A DNA stretch of 64,000 nt, from the NCBI GenBank assembly GCA_009617715.1, contig VTFK01000191.1:1240001-1304000 (forward strand). Direction: 5' to 3'. Below, in pieces: positions 38,401 to 50,400 of the stretch; within the stretch, counting starts at the first letter, position 1, and the number at the start of each line of letters is the position of its first letter. Made by a program: the position numbers and the translations under genes. Source of the stretch: Plectrocnemia conspersa. Taxonomy: Eukaryota > Arthropoda > Insecta > Trichoptera > Polycentropodidae. The notes under the pieces are model-generated. The model saw only the letters and a list, made by a program, of their open reading frames with translations. It did not search any database and was not told the origin of the DNA.

Positions 38401-41400
38401 ACAGTTTTTTTCATATGATTTTCAGTGATAATTAAGGTAACTATTCTTGAGATGTTTGATTGTTTTCTATTCTGGAGACGAAGGATTTTGGTAGCATATG
38501 TATTACAATGGTAGGACTAACAGTAATTTTTACACAAAAATAGAGTTTGCATTTTACATTTAAAGCCATATAACATATTCATATACATATAACAAAATTT
38601 TCATTATGATACATTAAAATCAGTTGAAAAAGTGATGTAATGTTAATTGGGCACCACTCGTGCCGCCTGTTGTCACTGACAATATGTAACATCTGCCATC
38701 GAGTTTAACAGAGGTCGCCAACCGTAATACGCGTGCATAATTCATACGACACCATTTTTTAAATACATAATGCGTGTTTGCTTCACGTTTTTCCGATTGG
38801 GCCCAAAACTATCCCATTCTAGTTATCGACGAGCATAAACATATATGTATAATGACGCATAATGCTATATCTCCTCCAGCATAACAATACCATTACCTAT
38901 ATAACGGCACAATACGCACAATGCGTAATAAAATATGTAGGGTCGTCTCCCGGGGCGCAACCCCGGGGTTAAATCAGCCAATGTCTTCCAATCGCTCCTT
39001 CTGATGGAGAAGCGAGGAGTTTTCGACAAAAGTGGCCGCCCCTATCTCACGTACCCCCGGGGTTAACCTGACAATACCATAAAGTATAATAACAAATATC
39101 GCGCTCTCGGCCATTATGGATATTGGAAAATGGACCGGAAAATGCGCGAGGACCGACCCGCAGTGAGTGAACTAATAAAATAAAACATGTTCGAATGGGT
39201 GTAAATAAATCTGACGCCTTGGTTAGATCGTGAGATTTAATGTCATGAAGGAATTGTGTTTCAATCTAAAGGTTCAATGGTTGGTACGTATGCTTTATAC
39301 ATACTTAGTTTATGTAGACCACAAGATCATTAATAAAAATCCACAAAAAATAAGTTTTTCTCTGCTTTGTTTCACGGTAATATTTAAGCATTAAGTGGAA
39401 GATTAAACATATATTTTATATCATATTCTAATGTTGCAATCAAGTTTAATCTAATGTTTTTTACCTCTGCATTTACCGCCGTACAACGAGTACCGTTGTG
39501 GTCATTCGCTATCAGCTGAGAGAGGAGAAAGTAGGAGGCTGCCATTATGGACCAGATCTGTTCTTGACCAAATAACATTTCGGCACACATTTAGAAAGCC
39601 TTTCACCGTCAAAATGCGACCTATTTCCTTACATATTGCAACCGGAGTTTATTTATCGGTGCAAATTGATTAATATTGCATGAATATTTTTAATTATATT
39701 ATTTACCAATTTTACTTTAATTATTTACAAGCATAAGTCAAATGTTTTGCTTAATATAAATATTGTCGATAAGCTATTAAAATATAATATAATATATAAT
39801 ATCTACTTATTCTAATATGAAGATATTGAAATAAAACTTGATTTCAAGCTTCTTTTTATATTCTGAAAATCATACTAGTTAAAAGTTAATGTTATATTTC
39901 TACAAAAAACTTATTTTATAAAATAAATATATAATTATCTTTGAAAAGCTTTAATGTTGTTAAAATTAATGTCAAATAATCACAAGTAATATTTATGATG
40001 TGGCATCAAATAAATGGCAATTTTATTTTAGTATAAGCGATTAAAATAATTATGTTGTATATTAATAAATGTTTTTATAATTTATATTGATATATCAGTT
40101 ATTAATTAAAAATACGATAAAGCACGTAGTCAAGAAAATAAAAATGCAGTTTAGATTAGGGTTTCTATCGAAAAAAAGTAGATTATCGATAATTTTGTGA
40201 AAGTTGATCAAAATGATACATTATAATTTACGAGCACTAACCTTAAATAAGCTATAATTCTACACAAGCGAGGAGAGAGTTAATAAGTAATAATTTTAAA
40301 TGGTCAAGTGTGATGCAAAATACTTATACTACAATAGTTAATGTCGCCTTGAAAACGATGTTTTATTATACGATTATTTTAATTGCAATAATGATTCAAA
40401 TCATTAAATATTTTTAATCGCTATAAAAACATGCAACAGTTGTTTATTTATTTTAATTACATAAGTATAGATCTTATGTAAAATATCCATTTTTTTTATC
40501 TCAAATGGTATTGTATTAACTAAAGTTAAAAAATTATAAAATGCTTTTATACTTATATTTATTCGTTTTGCGGTTAAAAGAACCTTTCCATCTTGTCATT
40601 CGGGTCATTTTCGGTATCCCACATTAGAAAGCTTTCCGGTGTTTGACGGTTTATCCGCGAAATGGGCATCATCTACCGGAAAATCCGTAAAGGTCCCGCC
40701 ACCGGATCCGGATTTCAAAAGATGTACTATCACAAATTTCTCTCTCGCTTCTGGAATTTGTCAACGCGTCGCGTTACGTTAAAATTGGCCGTCGATTTAT
40801 TAATTTAAATTCGGCACCCAATTAACTGAATACGGTATCGAAATGAAATTTTCACTCGGCCAAAATTAATTTTCCTCATTTCGCTCATAATGGAAGTCGA
40901 GAAAATTTCAATGAAAATTTGCACAGCGAGATTTGATATATTTTGTCGCTTCGTTAGCTTTTTCTGGGGGTGGTAAGAGGTTGACTATTAATTATGCATG
41001 TTTTTTTTCAATATATTTTAATCATGCATTATAAAAATATAGATGTGGTGCTGTGTTTATATCTAATTATTTTTCGATTTTCCCCAATATATTTATAAAA
41101 ATATAATATTTGCGGAAGTTAATTTTTAATTTATTATTTATATGATAGTATATATTATATATTATATCATATAAATAAAAATATAGCTTTAAATTAAATT
41201 GTTTTATAAGCTCAAAATCAAAATAAAATTTAGCTTTGAACATTCACTATGATTTTTTTACCTAAATTAGAAATTTAATTAGGGGAAGGAATTCAATAAT
41301 AATATACAATTTTGAGGCAATAGTAAAATAAACTTAGGTTAAAATCATAGATTCTTGAAACAGAGTATGTTATGGTGCATTATTTAATTTGGAGTAAAGC

Positions 41401-44400
41401 AGCCAATGTCTTCCAATCGCTCCTTCTGATGGAGAAGCGAGAAGTTTTCGACAAAAAGTATGAAACTGAATGCGAAGATGCGTGGCGTCTGAAGTTTGAT
41501 CGAATTCTCTTGATCAAATTCCAAGTTTTTGAAGATCTGATGCTTTAAAATTTAATGTATATTTAAGAATGAATCCCAGTAAAAGTGTTTTTTGGAACGT
41601 CTTAGAGAGTTTTTTAGACGAAATGTTTTAGTGGAAGTGATTATTATTTGCCCGCGTTACCGTATTTATTACTATATCTCCATATGAGATTTTGTTGTCC
41701 GCCTCTTTACGGTGCGACGATTAATTACAGAAGGGTGGCGAATTTTTTTAAAATAAACTTTTGTTGGCCAATAAACAGATTACAAACGGCCGTTTTGAGA
41801 GCAAACCCAAATGCACGCACTCTCATTTATCAAAGGCGAAGAATATATTAATTATTTTGAATTTATAGTGTGTACCTTGTATTTTAAGCTGTTAATGTTT
41901 CTCACTGCGGTGTCCTATTTAAGCAAAGAAGCTTTATTTCGGGTCAAATTATCATTTTTTATGATTCGTTATATTGCTTAAAAAAACATTTTATTGTTTC
42001 AAATAAAAGTATATTATCATATAAACTAAAACAAAATATGAATTAAAATATATGGTAATGGTTAATGTTTGTTTACCCTAATCCCAAGAATCGAATATTC
42101 TAGTTATAAGAAAACAACATCGTGTTTTCTTTAATTTTAAGATACATATTCTATTAACTATGTCAAAATTAACATGGAAATAAAAATACACCTGATTGGT
42201 TAGACGTTTTTTAATATTTTTATGTTACACATTTTTTAAATTATTGCCAAATTTTTGAATCATTATTTTTGAGTAAATCTTGAAGAAACTCGAAAACAGT
42301 AAAATGTCCAATGAACTGATTAAAACGTGGATAAGAAAAAACAGAACATAAACAGTAATAAATTAAGAAAACTGAACTAATGATTTTAAAATTTATTTTT
42401 AATATTTCATTAGGGATTTCACGTTTTTAAGAAGTTCTTAACGTTTCATAATTAAAAAATAATTAGGAAACACCTTTTTTAATTATGAATATTTTATTAT
42501 ATAATATTTTGTATATATTTTTATATAATATCTAATATAAAAAAGCTACTACTTTTATAGTAAAAAAAAGAACAGGCAAATAAAAAGTGACAAAAAAGAT
42601 AGTGTTAAATTAAATATTTAACGACATCTATACGTGAGTGAGTTTATTAATTTATTTTTTTCTTTCAGTTATAACTGGCTCAACAGATGGCATCGGCAAA
42701 GCATATGCTAGAGCTGTAAGTATAATATACAATTCGTTTTATTTATTTCATAGATTCGGCAATAAAAAGTAATCAATTTAAAGCAACAAGTTGTATATTT
42801 ATATAAAAAAATAACCAGTTTTTACATGTATTCATAATAAATTAAACTGAAAAATATATATATCGAGAGAAAAATCACCCAAAAGAAATAAAAATAATTC
42901 GATACATTACACTCCTCGGATGGAGAGAATTTATTTAATTTTTTTGACCCCCCGTGCGTATTTTCCTCCATTGTCTTTACGACTCTCGTTTAATGGTTTC
43001 TCTTTACATTTTATTTCTATTTTGTTACCATTCGCCGGACGTTTACGATATCGACGGACGCTTTCTCAAAATTTATTACGTTAGTATGAAATAAGTGAAG
43101 ATGGGGTGTGGGTGGACAAATCAAGCCCCTAATAAACCTTCGAGGGTTGGTGTTTCTCCCTCTCGGCACGTAATTAAATACGTCTCGCCTGATTAGTTCA
43201 TTATCTTCCATTGGCCAAGTCCACTTACCCTGGCCAGTGGTGGTACACGGATGCCTTCGATTTTTGGTCTAAGATGGTTCCTCCAGACGTGATCCTCTTT
43301 TGGCGGAAAATCTCGTTAAGGACCGGCCCTTGTGCGGTTTTCAAACTTCTTATTGCCATTGCTTCTGGAGGGAAGGTAGAAGCTTTTAATTGCCCCGCTA
43401 ACAAAGAATTCCGCCAAGTTGGAAAATAAACAAACCGATTTCACGTTCCGTTACACATTTTTTTAATTTACGTCCTTTGATAATTACCTAAGTCGATTTT
43501 CATTATTTTTTTATATTGTAAGGATTCCCTAGAGAAATTGTACTTGTGGGGCATCTAAATTAATTACGCAGACTCACATTATCATGTCTTTATACGTAAA
43601 CAGTTTTTGATTTTTTTATTATTTAATAAAATAATAGTATTATTAAAAAAATAGGGATTAAAATAATTTATTTAAAACTCAATAAGAAATAATATTTAAT
43701 ATTAATAAAAACATAGTAATATAAATATATATCCTCCATATTTTTATATTAAAAAAATAAGCTTTAAAATTTACGATGCCAGAAATGGATCAGCTGACTA
43801 AGAAACTATACCAATTTGTTTCAATAGTGCTTAGACATATTAAAAAATTGGGAAGGCTTGGACACAAGGTATATGGTATATGGAAATTAACATATCAGCG
43901 CCTATCTGCATATTCTAAGATTCGCTTTTTCTTGATCATTTGATAACCGTGGATGAGAAACGGGCGTTGTACGTTAACAATCTTCATAGAATCGCCCACT
44001 CTTTTTTTTTGTGTATGGTGGAATTTCAAAGGGGTTTGCTTCTAAACTTTCCCAAACAATAACGGCAAGCTTATATTGAGAACAGCTAGATAAATTTGCA
44101 CGAGGAAGTAAAAAAGGCCTGTAATTGTCAACAGACTGTTGTCTTACAAAACGACAATGCACGTCCCAATGTGGCAAACTTAACTTCTATAAAATCAAGG
44201 AACTTGGTTAGAAGGTTTTATTTTATTCACTTAAACCTCAGACCTTGCTCTTTCCGGCTACTATTTATTTCGATCGATGAAACATTTAGACAAAATAAAT
44301 ATAAAATACTGACGATGTAAAAAAGGGGCTATCGAAATATTTTAAATTAAAGCCGCAAATAGTGTATGCCAATGGAATTAAAAATACCCGAGAGGTAGTA

Positions 44401-47400
44401 TTCATTAATTCATTAATTTTTTTTGTATATAACTAATATTTCTTTCTTAATATTAAAATATACACTTTTTACTATGTGTAGTGAATTTATATATTATCTA
44501 ATCAATTATTTATATTATACACTGTTTCAAAAGCTCTCTTTCATATTTCAGAAATATTGCTTAAATGATTTTCTTTGTGTTATAACTGATCACTCATAAT
44601 GTGTCAAACGTATCGTTACTATATTTTTATTTTTTTTAACCGAGGGCTAGATTTATTTTATCCAATAATTTTTTTGAATATCAATATTCAGAAAAAAAAA
44701 ATTTAATGATTGGTTGAAAGTGTTTCTAAATATTTTTAATATACAAAACAATAGCTCCTGAACAGCAGCTGTTATAAAAATAAGCAAATCTGTTAAAGAA
44801 AAGCATGCTTTATTATACTTTTTAATTAGATACATTGCTCAAATGTTTATATTGTTCTTGTTTAATAATAAAACAGTTTTTTTCATTGTAATATTATATT
44901 AAATTTGGCTGTATTTTGTTTCAATTAAAAAAACATTACACAAGACAAACTCGATACTTTTACAAGAATGTCAATTTGCTTTTCTGAAAATTTCCGCAAT
45001 TCTCGAGAAGTAATTAATTTATTTGCCAAGAATTCCCGAAATGGAATTTCAGATCTAGAGGCTCTCAATAAAAACGTAAACACGACAACGTATATACTAC
45101 GTCAAAAATATGATTTATTTGAGATTTAATGAAAATCTATTGACAATCATACAAATTCAAGGAGCGTCTTTCGTTTTTTTATTGCACTTTAATAATATTT
45201 TAATAGCAAATAAACTTATAATAACTTTATCTAAATAAGGAAATGAATATTGAGTTTTACTTTTTCAGTTGTATTTATATAATATATAATATAAATGATT
45301 AAAAATATTTTACGCAATTTAATTAAATTATTTTCTGAAAATAAAATCGCAAGGAGTTTGCTTATAAATAATTAGTGAATTTTATGAATTTATTTAATTT
45401 TATTGTAATCAAGCACTTTTTAAAAAATATTTCTTAATTGATGAAACACTTCAACTATAATTAATGTTTGTTATTATAAGTATATATACATTTAATTGGA
45501 TCTCGTAAAATATTTGTTTGTTTTTTTAACACGTTTCAATTTGGCAAAATCGTTTCAGGCTTCGCCCATTACTTCCATTGGACAAATAAAGCCTCATTTA
45601 CAGGACCGTGCCATTTTAATTTGACTCTTGATTGTTGTTAATAGTCTCTCTTTTTCTCTCTCGCTTTCGCTTAGGTAGTAGATTAGTCGAATTGGACGAA
45701 TTTTACTCGTTTTTCGCAGAGAAAGACACAGCATCTCAATTAAAATAATACGTCTAGAGATTTAGCTCGTTGCTTTTTCGTCTCGCAACAATTAACACGG
45801 GCATTTTGGCTCTGATCGAATAATTTAACGAGATAATTACTATTTGCCATCTTCAACTCTGACCTACTATTGTAGGTAATTATATTTAATTTTGTTTTAT
45901 TTTTAGTTGGCCAAAAAAGGGATCGACATAATCTTGGTTAGCAGAACGCAGCAAAAATTAGAAGATGTAGCCGCTGAAATAGGTGATTATATTTTTTAAT
46001 GTGAAAGACAAGTCGAATTGGGAGTGATAAATTATGTTTTATTTATTTATTTACATTAGAACAAGAATTCAGCGTCAAGACCAAGATCATCATTGCTGAT
46101 TTCACGGAAAATCCGAATGTTTACGATCACATCGAAAAACAAATCCTTGGACTTGAAGTAGGAATACTTATAAACAATGTTGGAGTCTCTTATCCATATC
46201 CTGACCACTTTTTGGACGTACCAGATAGGTAAGATTTAATATTTTAAATTATGTTTTTATTACTATAATGTATAATGAATTCAACTGGATTTTGGAATTG
46301 AACACCAACGACTCTTCGTTCCGTCTATTTTGTGATTTTGTAGAGTGCTTTAATAAATCCGAAATGGCAGTATATGCCTCTGATGGATTTTAAGCACATA
46401 TTTTTTTGACAAAAAGGCGGATAAAGTAACTTAGCTCCTTAGGATGATGTTTGACAGGTGACCAGTTTTATTTTCAAAGTGCATTATGCCAATGCTAGGC
46501 CCGACTTCCTACCTGGGTTGTCTCGAATAACAGCTGCGATCGAATTAACAGCAGTGAAGCTACCAATAGTCTCCGTCATTACTTATATTTTTTTGGTCTG
46601 ATATTTCTGGCATAGGAAGCAGAGAAATTTATTTTGTTCATGCTTATTTATTTAAAATAATAATTGACCGTGATTTAATTGAATAGGAATGCATGTGGGA
46701 GGTCCTTAATATGCACATCTGGAATTAAATTTTTTTATTAGGTATCTCTTATCACTCATTGATAGTTATGTGCAATATTTTGATGCATATCAGTAAACTT
46801 ATAAATTACCATATTTGTTAAATCGCCAGGCAGTTAAACAAAAAACATAAAAATAAGATGGCTTGTTACGCAACCCAAAAATAAAAATCTTGTTAATGTT
46901 ATTGCCGTTAAATTTGATCCCTTTCATAGAGTTTTGGTCGTAAATTTTATAACGGTCGTGTATCACGCGGAAATGTCACGACGTAAATCGATTGTGCTTT
47001 TGGCAAAAAAAAAGTTGTTAAACTTTCGGCTCGGGGGCGTCCCTTTATGTTAGTGAAAAAGATTAGAGTTCTCAATTAAATAGGTCTGAGGTCCCTCAAG
47101 GGGCTCGTATTGTTCCCAGTTTGACGAGCTTTTCCGTGAGCAGATGGGCCTAAATGGGGCTTGTTCAAGTTTTTGGATAATAAAATTCGAATTACACGTG
47201 TTGTTGCTAATTTTGTCGTACAAAGTTTTTTATTAGCGATTTTCACGGAGCATAATTTAGCGATGATGTGATTCTAGTGTTGAGATAAAATAATTTAATT
47301 ATATCAACAAGTAATACAATTAGGAAATAATTAATATAGTATATGTACTATAACAAAATTTTCAAGGATTACGTAATATTTTTTTCTTAACACGTGTCAA

Positions 47401-50400
47401 TCTTATTATTTTTAGTGTGAAATATTAATTTAACACAAGAAAGTTTTGCTGATTATAAACAATTTTTAACGTTAATTAAAATATCTTAAAAATGCGAAAA
47501 AGCAACATTAGTGCTCGAACGCGATATAATTTACCAGAAAAATAAATTTGCCGATTACATAAGAGATTGTAATTGTAATGCAAGTAATTTTTATTAATAT
47601 TGTCTTAACATGCTATTGCATACAAAAATACAGGGCTTTTTTTTAAACAAAAAAAATTTACTTCTTGTCAAGCATTTTATTAAAAAAACCATTTAAATTG
47701 AATTTAAAGCAGCTTTTCCTATACCATGAAGCGCATAAAAAATCAAACAAAATTTATATAAGAGATTTATTTATTTCAAAATTTATTGATATGAGAGTAT
47801 TGGTCAAAGTATATATAAATCGAATTTTGATCATATGGAGAGCGCAAAAACAATTATCACTTCTCAGAAGTCAAAAATTCACGTCAAAAGCAATAAAATC
47901 GTGTCGGCGCCGTCGCAGTGGGAACGCTCGGACACGATTTTATTGCTTTTGACGTGGATTTTTGACTTCTGAGAAGGGATAATTGTTTTTTTCGCTCTCC
48001 TATTGGTCAAAATTTGGTTTAGATGTTCTTCATTTGATTCTTACTCGTTTAAAATCGTAGTATTGTAAAAAGAGTCATAAATTAAACTGCAGCTTATTAT
48101 TTTTCCATATTTTATATCCATACTTTACATAGCTTTTTATCATACCAATATTTCCATATTTTCTGTCGTCGTTTTTGTTATTGTTTTGGTCCTTTTTTAT
48201 GGTATCAACGATTGAGAATCATGTTTAAATTTTGAATTAGCCTTTAATACCTGCACTACACTCACTGGAAGTTGGCCAAGGTTGGCCAAGGACGGAGAAT
48301 ATAGTGGATTACTTCGGTCGAGTTTGGTCTAAAATCTCTCGGAAGTTGTCCGTGGTTACGTGGGGGTAATTCAGTCGACAATTGTCGGCAAACGGACCAA
48401 AGTCAAAAGAACCGAAGTCGGAGCTGCCTTTTTGAGCGCGAGCGGTGAGATACTTCCCCTTTCGCTCTCTCGCGTGTTAAGTGACGATAGTGAGAAAGTT
48501 AATGATATGGTTTTTCGCAAGCTGAGATAGAACGAGTAATTTAGTTCAATGCGCGTAGGCGTCCTATGGTGAACACGTACGTCGAGCGCTGCATCGTGGT
48601 CACGTGGTCAAGTTATAATAGCATATGCTTATCGGGAACTTCAACAGACTCTTACTGACATTTTTGAATATTTTAGCGCGCCAAAAGGAATTAAATATAT
48701 TTTTGATAGTATATTCTTCTAACAAATATCATTATTATATTTTTTTCATATAAAATTAAATAATTAAAATTTTTTTAGTGTTACTTGATTTGGTTAAAAA
48801 ATCGTTTTTCCTAGATCACTTTATATAAATGTCACAACATAACGAATTAGTATTTAGAATCGATGACGACAAATTCTAGGATAGTCACAGATGTTGTTTG
48901 TATTCTGAAGTATAATTTTTATGCCTTATAGCATTTTGCAAAAGCCGAAAAAGATTTTGTGTAAATTGAATATTTACGACTGAAAAGTTTTTACTGATAT
49001 TGTATTGGTGAGTGCCCACACAAACTTAATAAAATGACAATTTAAAAATTGCGATTATTTGGTACATTTTTCGATCGCGCACAAATATACTGTACGTGAC
49101 AGAAGTCGCCGCGCCGTCCAGACTTCATTCATGGCCGCCGTCCGGACGGCATGTGAAATTTCTGGCAGTGTGGTCGCTTCCTCGAAGTCGAAGGTCTCGG
49201 CCGACTTCAGTTGTAACTTCGCTTCGGACAACTTCCAGAGAGTGTAGTGCAGACATTACACTAAAAAATAAGTAAAATGACAATAATGACGTTATATTTA
49301 CGTAAAAGTAAAGAAATGAAATGTTACGCAGATTGTCAATGTTTTTTAAATATTCAAAATTTTGTAAAAATAGGTGCCGGAACGCCGTTCCACAGTATTA
49401 CTTGACAAAAAAGCACTGTAAAGATATATCAATAAGCAACGCAATATACTGATATAAAAGCTCAAAAAATTTAAAATAGTAATTAAAATCTTGACACCAA
49501 ATAGTACACGTAATTAAAGTTTGCAGTAAAAATATTTTATAATAATTTAAAACGATGTGATATATATTTTCTAGATATTTTATTTAATATTATATTTTGG
49601 ATATATACCCAATTCCCACGTCAATAAGATTTCATAAAGCGTATTATGTAGGAATTCCAATAAATTCCAGAATCTCAATCCGACACGCCAGGCCGTATAT
49701 GATATTTTACACAATATATATCCATTATTTAATTTTTTCAATTCTATTCTCATAATATACAAAAGATATTTGACAAGTTAAGATGCAAAGCTAGTAAAAT
49801 ATTATTTTTTTATTAGATTGGTAATATTTGTGTTTTTGATAAGGTTAATATGATAGTGATTTCTAATCTTGATTCGTTTCTTCTGTACCAAAGAAGAAAT
49901 CGCTGTAAAAAAATTGTTATCTGCTTTATGTTAATGACGTTATAAACACGTTATAAAATATGACAAAATGGCGTCGAGAAAGTTTAAGTTAAGAAAAAGT
50001 GACTTTCCAGACGAAGAAGCAAGTGAAAGGTTATCAATTGTCATTGAACTCGATTAAATAATTTGATAGGCGTTTACCGATTAATGCATTTTATAAACAA
50101 TGTAAGAAATATCCAAAATGGTTTCCATGTTTGATATGTATTTTAAGTATCTAGGCTCTTTAACGACCTAGACATGGTAAATAAGCCGTGAGACTAGAAT
50201 CTTATTTTTTTTGCAATTCAGATATACTCAATGTATCAATAGGTAGGTTCTACTTAGAAAGCTTTTGTTATATTATACATTGAAGAGCTTTTAATGTATA
50301 TCTTTTTATAGTTATTAATTTTCTGTAACATATAGTTTTCAGCTATGAATAATAAAATATTTTAAGTTAAATGAGTCTCTAAATATATGTTTACTATACT

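Noticed and set aside
47665..47952. 95-codon open frame on the + strand
   Set aside because: Its second half is the arm and loop of the 164-bp hairpin and its first half is AT-rich lysine/leucine-biased sequence. No coding signal.
49968..50057. 29-codon ATG frame MASRKFKLRKSDFPDEEASE... as a small gene or exon
   Set aside because: No donor site that fits a continuation, no promoter signal and no family match; kept only as a note in the region entry.
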